64,000 bases of DNA from a virus. The notes below the pieces were generated by a model. The model did no database searches and had not been told where the DNA came from. It saw only the letters and a program-made list of their open reading frames with translations. This document shows, in pieces, positions 22,161 to 30,946 of the stretch (the stretch's first letter is position 1; every line of letters starts with the position of its first letter). Both the position numbers and the translations under genes were made by a program. The stretch covers positions 62,001-126,000 of the IMG/VR virus record IMGVR_UViG_3300009149_000011. One strand, given 5' to 3'.

Positions 22161-22394
22161 ATGGATAAATCGGAAAATTTTGATATTGAAGATAGTCTGG
22201 ATCCGCAAAGAAATGTTACTGACTTTGTGGAGTTAGTAGTTTGTATAATGGAATACTATGGGACTGAGGCCAGAAAAACTGAGTCTGAAGAAGTTTGGAA
22301 GAGAGGTTCTCAATATGAAACTAAAAACATCCCTGATAATATCAACGACCTTGTGGAAGGAGCTTTTATTACTCAACTTAAAAAGTTTAACTAA
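22161..22394 (+). CDS. Small acidic protein upstream of PrsW
   Basis: A 77-residue acidic product (MDKSENFDIEDSLDPQRNVT) with one helix-rich middle segment. Its TAA overlaps the ATG of the PrsW-like gene (TAATG), which implies coupled translation. It may be a partner of the protease; no homolog recognised. Confidence 0.62.
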   Translation: MDKSENFDIEDSLDPQRNVTDFVELVVCIMEYYGTEARKTESEEVWKRGSQYETKNIPDNINDLVEGAFITQLKKFN

Positions 22395-23227
22395 TGTTAC
22401 TAGGCACCTATTTATTGTACGTACTAGGGGCCATACTCCCTGCATTTTTATTTCTAATGCTATTCTTTTCAATAGCAAGACCTGTAGAATTTAATTACAA
22501 ATTTTTAGGAAGAGCATTTTTAATTTCAACTTTCTCCACTCAACTAGTATTATTAATGCACATTATATTTCCTCACTATAACGATGTAATGTTTAGCGAG
22601 AAAGTTGTGCATGTATTCTTCTTATCTTTTGTGCAAGTGGCCATGACTGAAGAGGTAGCTAAATATATAACCTTTAGATTTACTATACCTAGCAAAAAAC
22701 ACTCAATACAACCTATAACCATCATGTTGATATCTATGATATCGGCTGCGGCGTTTGCCACAATGGAGAACCTACTTTATCTTCAAAGCGCTATTAACGC
22801 CCTAGAGTCCAGTAAAAATTCATTTATGATGGTTAGTGTTAATATAGAAAAAGGCATATGGGAAATGCTTGCTGGAAGAGCTGCATTTGCTGTGCTAACT
22901 CATCTTTTTTGCGGAGCGGCTATTGGATACTTCACTTCTATAGGGATGACTCAAAACCCTAATCTGACAAACTGGTTTGATAAATTTGTTAATAAAAACA
23001 GGAATAGGAGAGTGCTTTTATATTCTTTATATGGAATATTTATAGCCGTAATGATACATGGAGCTTATGATTTTAACATTTTCATAGCAAAAGAAGGTTT
23101 ATCTTCAGTAGCTAAAATGAAGCAATACATGTATATTATGAGCGGTATAGGGTTGTTTATGATTAGGAATATGATATTAACTCTAAGAGATATGACTAAT
23201 CAATCTAAAGGCGAGATTCCTCGATAG
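22394..23227 (+). CDS. PrsW-family intramembrane protease
   Basis: The 277-residue product has about seven transmembrane segments and the PrsW motifs in membrane context: TEEVAKY (EExxK, ~76), FATMENLLY (FxxxEN, ~116), LTHLFCGAAIGYF (~169) and HGAYDF (~216). PrsW relatives cleave membrane anti-sigma factors; in a phage, host stress-signal control or membrane remodelling is possible. Converges with and overlaps the next gene by 23 nt. Confidence 0.82.
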   Translation: MLLGTYLLYVLGAILPAFLFLMLFFSIARPVEFNYKFLGRAFLISTFSTQLVLLMHIIFPHYNDVMFSEKVVHVFFLSFVQVAMTEEVAKYITFRFTIPSKKHSIQPITIMLISMISAAAFATMENLLYLQSAINALESSKNSFMMVSVNIEKGIWEMLAGRAAFAVLTHLFCGAAIGYFTSIGMTQNPNLTNWFDKFVNKNRNRRVLLYSLYGIFIAVMIHGAYDFNIFIAKEGLSSVAKMKQYMYIMSGIGLFMIRNMILTLRDMTNQSKGEIPR

Positions 23228-23813
23228 AATATATTAAATCCGTAAGAAAAGCTTCCATTAAATCTAATAAAGTAAATTCCATTTTATATTCACCTTGAAT
23301 TCTTGGGTTTAAATCTTTTTCGCTATCTAAATCAAGCCCTTCCATTAGTTTTTCAATATCCGCGCTTATATCATCTTGTTGTATGACAAGCTGATTTTCT
23401 AGAGACACTGGTATCTGAGATAAAAAGTCTGGCCTATTATTCTTATGTATATGTTCTTCCGAATATTTTACGAAGTCTACACAGGGCTCTATAAAAATAT
23501 AACCCCTGTCTACAGTAAGCTTCTTAAAAACTTTTACTTCTAAATATTTTTTACCTACCTGCTGACTGCTTATCATTGCTTGATATCTATCATAATAGTC
23601 ATTAAAATATTCGTAAATAAAATCTCTTGATAATGCAAAAAATTGCATTATATCTTCTACAGTAAGCCCTTCTTCCAACATAACACTCTGGCTTAAGCAA
23701 GATGTTACAAATTTGTTAGGGTCTACCTTATTGAAATCTACCAAGACTGGCTCCATTTCAGGATTAACATCGTCCAGGGTATATACTTGTTTATTTTTAC
23801 AGATTTTAATCAC
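23205..23813 (-). CDS. Hypothetical acidic protein
   Basis: A 202-residue acidic, mainly helical product (MIKICKNKQVYTLDDVNPEM). Its 3' end overlaps the convergent PrsW gene by 23 nt. No motif identified. Confidence 0.6.
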   Translation of the reverse strand: MIKICKNKQVYTLDDVNPEMEPVLVDFNKVDPNKFVTSCLSQSVMLEEGLTVEDIMQFFALSRDFIYEYFNDYYDRYQAMISSQQVGKKYLEVKVFKKLTVDRGYIFIEPCVDFVKYSEEHIHKNNRPDFLSQIPVSLENQLVIQQDDISADIEKLMEGLDLDSEKDLNPRIQGEYKMEFTLLDLMEAFLTDLIYSIEESRL

Positions 23814-23860
23814 GATTATCTCTTTTTATACTACAATGTAAACATAATTTAAAAAAAATT

Positions 23861-23891
23861 AAACTGGATCTACCTTTTTGAGACCCAGTTT
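23861..23891 (-). terminator. Strong terminator
   Basis: 11-bp stem (minus AAACTGGGTCT/AGATCCAGTTT, one G-U) with a 9-nt loop then a T8 run on the minus strand. The UAG stop of the zinc-binding ORF lies within it. Confidence 0.9.
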
Positions 23892-24142
23892 ACAAATTTA
23901 ATAACCTTTGGATGAGATAATAACAACTCTATTGTATGATAGAGCCTAGCCATATCCTTTTCAGACACAAGCCTGTGAATGTTTTTGTGGCAATCAACAC
24001 AAAGATCAACGGTGAAATTCCGTTGATCTTTGATGAATAGCTTCTTGCACTAATTTCTTCGATGCTGACTTTTTGGCGCAAGATGGTGTCGAGTTGTTTC
24101 CAACTCTTCACGATCACAAAGTTTACATTTATTTTTTAGCAA
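23870..24142 (-). CDS. HNH-like zinc protein with in-frame UAG and hairpin
   Basis: The frame encodes KCKLCDREELETTRHHLAPK and then SQHRRN, a UAG (24050-24052), CKKLFIKDQRNFTVDLCVDC, HKNIHRLVSEKDMARLYHTI and a C-terminal helix, ending in UAG at 23870. The two CxxC pairs, HH and CHxxIH match a small phage/bacterial HNH-like family across both sides of the internal UAG. A perfect 12-bp inverted repeat follows 18 nt after it. No ATG is in frame; TTG at 24142 (overlapping the ClpC-like stop) is the likely start. Confidence 0.66.
24001..24031 (-). repeat. 12-bp perfect hairpin downstream of in-frame UAG
   Basis: AAAGATCAACGG/CCGTTGATCTTT with a 7-nt loop, inside the zinc-protein reading frame, beginning 18 nt after the UAG on the minus transcript. 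Confidence 0.8.
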
Positions 24143-26282
24143 CCTTAACAATTACATCTCCCGATTTATTAAGGTCAATAGTAATCTTGTCGCCATCCTT
24201 AACTTCTTTCTTCATGATAGACATAGAAAGAGTATTCTCAACATATTTGGAGATCATTCTCTTTAAAGGTCTAGCTCCATATCGATGGTCATACCCTTTT
24301 TCAGCAAGAAGGCTAACTACAGCATCAGTTACCTTAATTGTAATTTCTCTATCAAGCAACATCCTCTTTTTAAGAATATCAAGTTGAATATTCACAATCT
24401 CCTTGATACCTGCTTCTGAAAGAGTTTTGAATACAACTACCTCATCTATTCTATTGATAAATTCTGGTGTTGTCATCTTATGCTTTTCAAGCTCTCCCAT
24501 TACAGCAGACTCCATTTCGTCTTGAGTTAATTTTTCAGAACTAGAGAAACCAATACTATCGCTTTGAACAATTTTATTTGTCCCAATGTTAGAAGTCATT
24601 ATAATGATAGTATTTTTAAAATCTACATCTCTACCCTTTGAATCCGTCAACCTACCTTCATCAAGTATTTGTAACAGATAGTTTTTAAGGTCTTCATGAG
24701 CTTTTTCAATCTCATCAAACAATATGATTGAATAAGGTTTTTGCTTAACTTTCTCCGTAAGCTGACCACCTTCTTCATGGCCAACAAATCCTGGAGGAGA
24801 TCCAATCAACTTAGCAGCTTCATGCTTCATTGAATATTCACTCATATCCATTCTAATTATATTCTCTTGATTTCCAAAAAGGAATTCAGACAATTGTTTA
24901 GACATCTCAGTTTTACCAACACCAGTTGGCCCTAAGAATAAGAAAGATCCGATTGGTTTTTTAGGGTCTCTAACGCCAGTCTTTGCTCTTTGTATAGCAG
25001 TAACTATCTTGTCAACAGCCTCATCTTGACCTACGATCTTCTCTTTCAATTCATCTGGCATAGTAAGAAGGCGATCGTTTTCTTCATCAGTAAGATTGTT
25101 AATTGGAATACCTGTATTATTAGAAATAATTGTAGCTACGTTCTCAAGAGTTACTTCAGTTTTCTCTATGTTCTTCTTATCTTCTTCATAAGAGTTCTTT
25201 AGAGCTTCTAATTCTTCCTCTAAACGCTTTTCTTTATCCTTGATCTTAGCGGCTTCTTCAAACTCTTGACCATCAACAGCTATCTTCTTACTCTTACCAA
25301 CTTCAATAAGCTCTTTTTCTTTGTCCTTGATATTCTCTGGAACAGGAGGTGCATTGTTTATTTTAATACTAGCTCCAACTTCATCCATTAAATCTATCGC
25401 TTTATCTGGATTATTTTTAGATGGAACATATCTCTCAGACCAGTCAACTATTTTGACTAAAATGTCATCAGGATAACTTACCCCATGATGATCTTCGTAC
25501 TTATCTTTGATGTTTGTAAGTATTTCTAAAACCTCTTCTCTCTTTGGGTGAGGAACCTTAACTGGCTGAAACCTTCTTTCCAAAGCTTTGTCACTTTCGA
25601 TGTGTTTTTGATATTCTTCATAAGTAGTTGCTCCAATCACTTTCATTTCACCCCTAGCTAAAGCTGGCTTTAAAATGTTTGATGCATCCATTGCTCCTGA
25701 AGAACTTCCTGCTCCCATTATGTTGTGAAGCTCATCAATGAATATTATAATGTCTGGATTCTCAGAAGCTTCCTTCATAATAGCTTCCATTCTCTCTTCG
25801 AATTGACCTCTGTATTTTGTTCCCGCAACAATAGAAGTTAAGCTAAGCTCTATAATTTTTACATTTAAAAGGCTAGAGTCAATATCTTTACTAGCTATTT
25901 TCTGAGCAAGACCTTCAACTACTGCAGTTTTTCCAATACCAGCATCACCAATAAGGACTGCGTTATTTTTCTTTCTTTTGCTAAGAATTCTAACCAACTG
26001 GTCAATCTCTTTCTGCCTACCTACAACTGGGTCTAAACCCCCATCAATAGCTTTTTGAGTCAAATCTCTACCAAAGTGATCTAAAACTGGAGTCTTAGAT
26101 TTATCGGATTTAGACTTACCTTTAGCTTTGTCCATTTGATAGTCTTTCTCTTCATCATCTTGAGGAGAATACCCATCCCCGCCAGCGTTGCGAGGATTTT
26201 CACCTCTAGGACCCGCTCCTGGGATTTTATTTTCATCGTCTTCGTCCTCGTATCTTCCGAACCCTTTTTTGTCTTTACTCAT
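24129..26282 (-). CDS. ClpC-like AAA+ unfoldase lacking the N-domain
   Basis: The 717-residue product has two AAA+ modules: NBD1 with GDAGIGKT (~113) and IIFIDELHN, NBD2 with GPTGVGKT and IILFDEIEKAH, separated by a UVR-like helical insert (FEEAAKIKDKEKRLEEE). The usual Clp N-domain is replaced by ~65 Gly/Asp/Lys-rich disordered residues. NBD2 contains SIGFSSSEK, placed like the IGF/IGL loop that docks ClpP. It may redirect host ClpP to phage-chosen targets. Confidence 0.92.
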   Translation of the reverse strand: MSKDKKGFGRYEDEDDENKIPGAGPRGENPRNAGGDGYSPQDDEEKDYQMDKAKGKSKSDKSKTPVLDHFGRDLTQKAIDGGLDPVVGRQKEIDQLVRILSKRKKNNAVLIGDAGIGKTAVVEGLAQKIASKDIDSSLLNVKIIELSLTSIVAGTKYRGQFEERMEAIMKEASENPDIIIFIDELHNIMGAGSSSGAMDASNILKPALARGEMKVIGATTYEEYQKHIESDKALERRFQPVKVPHPKREEVLEILTNIKDKYEDHHGVSYPDDILVKIVDWSERYVPSKNNPDKAIDLMDEVGASIKINNAPPVPENIKDKEKELIEVGKSKKIAVDGQEFEEAAKIKDKEKRLEEELEALKNSYEEDKKNIEKTEVTLENVATIISNNTGIPINNLTDEENDRLLTMPDELKEKIVGQDEAVDKIVTAIQRAKTGVRDPKKPIGSFLFLGPTGVGKTEMSKQLSEFLFGNQENIIRMDMSEYSMKHEAAKLIGSPPGFVGHEEGGQLTEKVKQKPYSIILFDEIEKAHEDLKNYLLQILDEGRLTDSKGRDVDFKNTIIIMTSNIGTNKIVQSDSIGFSSSEKLTQDEMESAVMGELEKHKMTTPEFINRIDEVVVFKTLSEAGIKEIVNIQLDILKKRMLLDREITIKVTDAVVSLLAEKGYDHRYGARPLKRMISKYVENTLSMSIMKKEVKDGDKITIDLNKSGDVIVKVAKK

Positions 26283-26288
26283 AATAAT

Positions 26289-26597
26289 TTAGGTTTTAGA
26301 AAGCTTATGCCTCCATTTATTCATTAACTCTTTTGTTGCTGTAAATTTAACTCTATTCCTTTTAATATAAAAAGAATCGGAGTGAGAAAAAAGGTTAAAG
26401 ACATTATTTTCTAAAGATCCGATGTATCCATCTTCTCCGTAAATACTAACTTTAACATCATAAGGTGTTTCAGTGAAGATAAACTTTACCCTATCTGTAT
26501 CTCCCCAGTAGTGAAATAACACGTATTCATCTGGAGATTTCTGAACCTTAACATCTCTACCTTGGTAGTCTTTAAACACCTTTGGGTACATAGACAT
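26289..26597 (-). CDS. Hypothetical protein
   Basis: A 102-residue beta-rich product (MSMYPKVFKDYQGRDVKVQK) with a basic C-terminus. Co-directional with and 6 nt upstream of the ClpC-like gene. Function unknown. Confidence 0.6.
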   Translation of the reverse strand: MSMYPKVFKDYQGRDVKVQKSPDEYVLFHYWGDTDRVKFIFTETPYDVKVSIYGEDGYIGSLENNVFNLFSHSDSFYIKRNRVKFTATKELMNKWRHKLSKT

Positions 26598-26666
26598 CTT
26601 ATTTCCTTTTTTACTAACAATAGCAAATATAGGGAAGGGTAATCAAATAAAAAAGAAAATATAGAT

Positions 26667-26867
26667 CTAATTTTTGACTTTATTTTTTTTCAAGTCAAAC
26701 TCTACGAACATAGACTTGTCTTCGTCGGTGATACTGAAGAGGTTATATGTAGCATCTGGATAATAAAATCTTACTTCATCCCAAAGGTGGTCAAAGCCAA
26801 CTTCCTTCAATTTAGACTTTTTAATTTCTAACACTACTTTTTTTGGAGTTTTTGTAATCAATTTCAT
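26667..26867 (-). CDS. Small hypothetical protein
   Basis: A 66-residue product (MKLITKTPKKVVLEIKKSKL) with strong strand-turn-strand character, ending in UAG. It starts 2 nt after the stop of the tagged gene upstream, so they are probably co-transcribed. Confidence 0.58.
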   Translation of the reverse strand: MKLITKTPKKVVLEIKKSKLKEVGFDHLWDEVRFYYPDATYNLFSITDEDKSMFVEFDLKKNKVKN

Positions 26868-26869
26868 AG

Positions 26870-27301
26870 CTACTTCTTTTTTGTTTCAGGACCATAATTA
26901 GTTGCATCCTGTTGTATTTTCCCCGCATCAAATTTTTCACCTTCTTGATCACTGCTAAACAGTTTGCTATAAAACTGTGAATCGTCTTTCAGGTTGCTAA
27001 TAACAATATCGGCTACATCAAAGTGATTCAACTTAGGGTTCTTTGCTTTCTCAAGCTTAAGCCCCTTCTTCAGTTCATCAAAAGGAAACTTATCTTTGTC
27101 AAGATCTTGATTAGTAGATGAAGATTGAAATTGGAGATATTCGTTTGCTTTATCGATTTCTTCAGGTCTTTTGAAATAGTCCTGATCGAGCATTGGAAAC
27201 TCGGCGCCGCTCTCTGGATAATTAACAAACATTGTTCCGTTAGCAACTTCGTTTATTATTATCTCCTCTCGTATGATTTGCTGTAATCTTTGCTTGTTCA
27301 T
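26870..27301 (-). CDS. Tagged hypothetical protein
   Basis: The 143-residue product begins MNKQRLQQIIREEIIINEV, a clear copy of the shared tag. The body is acidic and helical (ELKKGLKLEKAKNPKLNHFD) with no recognised fold. CTATTTATA lies about 18 nt upstream. The stop is UAG. Confidence 0.66.
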   Translation of the reverse strand: MNKQRLQQIIREEIIINEVANGTMFVNYPESGAEFPMLDQDYFKRPEEIDKANEYLQFQSSSTNQDLDKDKFPFDELKKGLKLEKAKNPKLNHFDVADIVISNLKDDSQFYSKLFSSDQEGEKFDAGKIQQDATNYGPETKKK

Positions 27302-27319
27302 ATCGCGCCTATCTTTAGA

Positions 27320-27328
27320 TATAAATAG
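27320..27328 (-). promoter_or_regulatory. CTATTTATA promoter-like element
   Basis: GCTATTTATATCTAAAG upstream of the tagged gene at 27301. Confidence 0.5.
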
Positions 27329-27396
27329 CAGAATAATTTAAGTTTCACCCCAGTTGAAAACTTATATTTATAAAAGTAAGTTTACTTTAAACAACA

Positions 27397-27420
27397 CAAG
27401 AGCCAAATTATTGGCTCTTG
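27397..27420 (-). terminator. Hairpin, probable terminator
   Basis: 10-bp stem CAAGAGCCAA/TTGGCTCTTG with a 4-nt loop, after the 27453 gene; the U run is weak. Confidence 0.55.
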
Positions 27421-27452
27421 CATTACTTATTGATAATATGTTACATTGATGA

Positions 27453-27938
27453 TTAAGCGTTCAATATCTTGTAAAACATTGTCCCGACTTTTGCGTACAA
27501 TACATCCCACGCGTCTCTCAATAAAGTTCCGCATAACCAAGTTATAGCTGATATAGGGAATAAAAACCACCATCTGAAAACGCTGCTTTTAAGATCATAC
27601 TCTTTCTTAAATTGTTCTAAAGATTGTGTAGGGTTTTTATGACTACCTATCCCAACATTATACTTTTTAGTCAACTCTTTACCTTTAAAGTATGTTCTTA
27701 ATATTGCAAACAGTAACCCTATAAATACATACATTCCAATCAGCTGCCAGGATATATAGGATTCAATAGGGAAATTGCCCCAAAAATAATTCAAACCAAT
27801 AAAGATACCTGCTGAAACCGTTGCTCCAGTTCCAACTTCAGCTATATCGAATGCGATAAAAGCTATAAATAAAGCTACTACTGCTACAATAAACAGTGAA
27901 GCGTATCCAAATAATGTAAATGCTGTTAATAATTCCAT
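27453..27938 (-). CDS. Membrane protein
   Basis: A 161-residue product with four predicted transmembrane segments (residues ~5-28, ~38-55, ~62-82 and ~118-137) and a charged cytoplasmic loop. Downstream of the CPBP protease gene. Role unknown. Confidence 0.65.
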   Translation of the reverse strand: MELLTAFTLFGYASLFIVAVVALFIAFIAFDIAEVGTGATVSAGIFIGLNYFWGNFPIESYISWQLIGMYVFIGLLFAILRTYFKGKELTKKYNVGIGSHKNPTQSLEQFKKEYDLKSSVFRWWFLFPISAITWLCGTLLRDAWDVLYAKVGTMFYKILNA

Positions 27939-27977
27939 GATTTTCTAAATGAGTTTTTAAGCCGCTCAAGCTATTTT

Positions 27978-28442
27978 TTAATAATGCAAATAGCATATTG
28001 TAAAATTGAATATGGTGTGCGTTATTGATGTTATTGTCAATGCGAATGGATGGTTTACAGACAAACCTTTTATATACATTAAAGATAACCCTATTCCGCC
28101 AAAACCTTGAATTAATACATGTTCCCACCCACCATGAAGATACCCGAATAAGCATGAGACTATGACCATTACAGGAATAGTGTACTTTTCAAAGTATTTA
28201 ACAAGTATATAGATTGGTATAAATCTAAACGCTACTTCTTCCAAAACAGCCATCAAAGGTATAATTAAAAACAAGAAAACATTAATTCCAACCTTTTCAA
28301 CTAAAGCATCTAAATCGCTACTATCAACACTTTCACTATTAAGCAATATGTATCCTATTGTAATTGACACCGCACATAACGTTACATATATAATAGAGAC
28401 CTTTAAATAAGACCACCCTTTTATCTTCTGTACATTTACCAT
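27978..28442 (-). CDS. CPBP/CAAX-family intramembrane metalloprotease
   Basis: A 154-residue product with four to five membrane segments and the family motifs AVLEEVAFRFIP (EExxxR, ~63-74), FGYLHGGWEH (FxxxH, ~94-103) and ITHTIFNF (HxxxN/B, ~140). Bacterial CPBP proteins mature peptides or confer immunity to bacteriocins; no obvious substrate gene is adjacent. Confidence 0.82.
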   Translation of the reverse strand: MVNVQKIKGWSYLKVSIIYVTLCAVSITIGYILLNSESVDSSDLDALVEKVGINVFLFLIIPLMAVLEEVAFRFIPIYILVKYFEKYTIPVMVIVSCLFGYLHGGWEHVLIQGFGGIGLSLMYIKGLSVNHPFALTITSITHTIFNFTICYLHY

Positions 28443-28443
28443 A

Positions 28444-28971
28444 TTATTTAAAACCTATTTTTAGACCCATCTCTTTCATCGCTAGGAGAGCTTCTGCGTT
28501 ACCTTTAGCGTCATCCAAAGCATTATGTGTATGCTTCGTTTTTCTTAGCTTACGCTTCCACTCATGGTTCTTAGACGCATCCTTTACTAAACCGCAATAT
28601 AAATCACCTAACCTTCTTGCAGAGAACCCCATAGGATTACTTTCCGTGAAGAAGTGAAAATAGTAATTGATCCATTGCCAGTCAAATGCTGGATTATCAG
28701 AAATCATAGTAGGTCTTCCTTTTGAGTTTTCATTAAGCCATTCGGAAAATTCTATCATTGCCTGTAAAGGGTCTCCGAAAGATTCATGCTCCTCTCTTGA
28801 ATAACCCGACACTGCTAGAGCGTCTGGTATCCATTTTTCGGATATTGGCTTAACTTCCCTGTAGAAAGTTTTAGTCAACCCTTCTTCAACTATAACGGCC
28901 CCAAAGGAAACCATTGAATAGACTCCAGGTATTGGACCGTCTGCTTCTACATCGATTGATATAAAGCTCAT
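28444..28971 (-). CDS. DEDDh 3'-5' exonuclease (RNase T-like)
   Basis: The 175-residue product has intact catalytic motifs: FISIDVEADGP (ExoI, D and E near residues 7-9), a DNPAFDWQWI strand (ExoII) and THNALDDAKGNAEAL (ExoIII, H and D near 150). Size and motif spacing fit RNase T and similar RNA/DNA 3' trimmers. It overlaps the upstream gene ATG (ATGA). It is the only clearly active DEDD nuclease in the window. Confidence 0.85.
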   Translation of the reverse strand: MSFISIDVEADGPIPGVYSMVSFGAVIVEEGLTKTFYREVKPISEKWIPDALAVSGYSREEHESFGDPLQAMIEFSEWLNENSKGRPTMISDNPAFDWQWINYYFHFFTESNPMGFSARRLGDLYCGLVKDASKNHEWKRKLRKTKHTHNALDDAKGNAEALLAMKEMGLKIGFK

Positions 28972-29267
28972 CTTTTTCTACCAGTTTCTTTCATGCTTTT
29001 CTCAATTATTGTCTTAGCTTTTATGTTTCTCCTAAATACAGGATCTGCATAAAATCTACGCAAATTAATAATCCCTATTATCAAAAACAGAGATAACAAT
29101 ATAACAGCCGTCCAAACCAATCTCATATATTCATTTGGAACATAGTGTTGCGGGTTGTTATAATAATATACCCTAAGAGCAATTAGTAGTGAGGCAAATA
29201 TGCCTAATAAAATATAAGTTTGTTTACTCTTTGCTATTTGAACTATAGCTTTCCTTGTTGCTTTCAT
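28968..29267 (-). CDS. Small membrane protein
   Basis: A 99-residue product with two membrane segments (about residues 18-34 and 48-68) and basic ends. Its stop overlaps the exonuclease start. No family recognised. Confidence 0.6.
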   Translation of the reverse strand: MKATRKAIVQIAKSKQTYILLGIFASLLIALRVYYYNNPQHYVPNEYMRLVWTAVILLSLFLIIGIINLRRFYADPVFRRNIKAKTIIEKSMKETGRKR

Positions 29268-29269
29268 TT

Positions 29270-29905
29270 TTAATTCTTTAATTTATTCATTGCTTCATCC
29301 CTTAATGGGAGATACTTTTTTATTTTCTCTTTTGTAAAGACTCCTTTATCCAATAACATCTTTTCCCATAATTCATTTGATGCTTGGAAATTTACTATTT
29401 TTTGATGTTCTTTTATTTGAAGCCCTAACTCCAATATTCTAAGGGTGTGGAATATGCCTTTCTCAGCTTGCTCATAGTTCTCGTAACTAGACGCTTTAGA
29501 AGCTATATGCCACGAAGATGAGGCTTTGGTTATAATTGCCTTAATCATTTGCTTCTCTTCGTATTTTCGCACCTTAAAAGGCCATTTATTCTTTATAACC
29601 TTTTCATCTGGCAAAGATAAACATTCCCAAGCTGCAATTTCATAGTTATTAATTGCATCTATAAAACCTCCCCTTGAATAACACACTCCTTGTATACTGC
29701 CATCTTCTGATGATATAGCATTATTTTTAAACCCTGCTCTACCATCCCTGGACTTGATCATAGAACTTTTAAATACTATAATGAAATCATCATCCGAGAA
29801 CTCATCATCGGTCCCGTACACTCTAGATCCATAAGGGTAGATATTTACGACCTCCTCTTCATTGATACCTAAAGCGTCACAAATGCTCTTAGCGTTTAAT
29901 TCCAT
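29270..29905 (-). CDS. Nucleotidyltransferase-fold protein
   Basis: The 211-residue product has the minimal polymerase-beta-like signature: YPYGSRVYGTDDEFSDDDFI (GS ... DxD, residues ~24-45), then a helical HEPN-like C-terminal half with SSWHIASKASSYENYEQAEK. Similar phage proteins are unannotated nucleotidyltransferases. It could modify tRNA ends or proteins by AMP/nucleotide transfer. Confidence 0.75.
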   Translation of the reverse strand: MELNAKSICDALGINEEEVVNIYPYGSRVYGTDDEFSDDDFIIVFKSSMIKSRDGRAGFKNNAISSEDGSIQGVCYSRGGFIDAINNYEIAAWECLSLPDEKVIKNKWPFKVRKYEEKQMIKAIITKASSSWHIASKASSYENYEQAEKGIFHTLRILELGLQIKEHQKIVNFQASNELWEKMLLDKGVFTKEKIKKYLPLRDEAMNKLKN

Positions 29906-29938
29906 ATCGCAAATATATGACTTATTATTATAAAATAC

Positions 29939-29966
29939 AAATGACGCCCTTTTGAGGCGTCATTTT
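29939..29966 (-). terminator. Rho-independent terminator
   Basis: AAATGACGCC/GGCGTCATTT 10-bp stem with a T run, directly after the RadA-like ATPase. Confidence 0.8.
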
Positions 29967-29968
29967 TA

Positions 29969-30898
29969 TTAAGCGGAAACTAGACCATTTTCTTTTGTTA
30001 ATCTATCAACTAATTGCATTACTGCTATAGTTACTTCCATTTCTGAAGTTGCTCCTGAATTTTGAACCTCTTTGACACCTGCGTTGAATTGTGCTTTGAA
30101 CGTTTGGTAATTTGCGTGGTTCTTATTTAGTGTAGAAACAAACCCTTGAACTACATTGTTAACCGCATCCATTACTGTTTTAGTTACAGCTCTTGAAGAC
30201 CACTCATCTTCAGTAAAGAAAACCATAGAGTCGGTAGAAAATTCATAATACAATTTGATTTTAGTATCTCCTTTTCTGTTTTTTGTCCAAGTAAGAGTTC
30301 TCTCATCTTTAGCTTGATCAAAATCCATGTGCATGTGAGCATCAAACATGTGCTTGATTGTATTCTTGCCTTCGAAAGAACCATCTTTGTTAACGTGACC
30401 GATAACGAATAAGATAGCATTATTTTTACTAGTCCAATCTCTTAAGTCAGCAATAAGGTTCCATAAATCATCAGCAGCGCTCTCTCCGTTACAATCTTCT
30501 TGCAATAACACTTGCAAAGAATCTATTATAACTATTTTTGGCTTAGAGATATCGATTGCTTTGATGAACTCTCCAACATTTGCACAATCATCCTTATCAG
30601 CTATAAGAGCGTTTCTGTGGTCAATTCCGAATCTCTCAGTTTGCTCCTTAACATCACACGCTGGCATTTCACGAGAATAAAGTGCAGACACTTCATTTTT
30701 AAACAATTTCTGTAAAAAGATTGCAAAAGAAGTTTTCCCTGCTCCAGAAGTTCCTGTAAAGAAAACAGCTGAACCTATAACAAATCCATTCTTGTTAGAA
30801 GCAAAGTTGTCAATTCTACTTTCCCCTACAAGCATTGTTGGAGTGTTTCTAGTTTCTACGTCTACGTATGTTTGTAATGCTGAGTTAGAGTTCGTCAT
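29969..30898 (-). CDS. RecA/RadA-like ATPase
   Basis: The 309-residue product has Walker A FFTGTSGAGKTSF (~46-58), Walker B KIVIIDSLQVLL (~121) and ILFVIGHVNKDG (~165), the order of RadA/DnaB-type RecA folds. The C-terminal ~70 residues are helical. It may drive recombination or, with the adjacent coiled-coil membrane protein, organise DNA. A 17-bp palindrome lies 49 nt upstream of its start. Confidence 0.82.
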   Translation of the reverse strand: MTNSNSALQTYVDVETRNTPTMLVGESRIDNFASNKNGFVIGSAVFFTGTSGAGKTSFAIFLQKLFKNEVSALYSREMPACDVKEQTERFGIDHRNALIADKDDCANVGEFIKAIDISKPKIVIIDSLQVLLQEDCNGESAADDLWNLIADLRDWTSKNNAILFVIGHVNKDGSFEGKNTIKHMFDAHMHMDFDQAKDERTLTWTKNRKGDTKIKLYYEFSTDSMVFFTEDEWSSRAVTKTVMDAVNNVVQGFVSTLNKNHANYQTFKAQFNAGVKEVQNSGATSEMEVTIAVMQLVDRLTKENGLVSA

Positions 30899-30924
30899 AG
30901 TTGTATAGTTTGTGTTATACTTAT

Positions 30925-30931
30925 CTAACGA
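30925..30931 (-). promoter_or_regulatory. CGTTAGA promoter-like element
   Basis: TTCGTTAGATAAG on the minus strand between the palindrome and the ATPase start aligns with TACGTTATAGTAAG in the lipoprotein promoter. Confidence 0.35.
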
Positions 30932-30946
30932 ACAAATTTGCTAAAT

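Noticed and set aside
24001-24031. The 12-bp hairpin as a terminator
   Set aside because: It lies inside a conserved reading frame and lacks a run of U; the real terminator is at 23861-23891.
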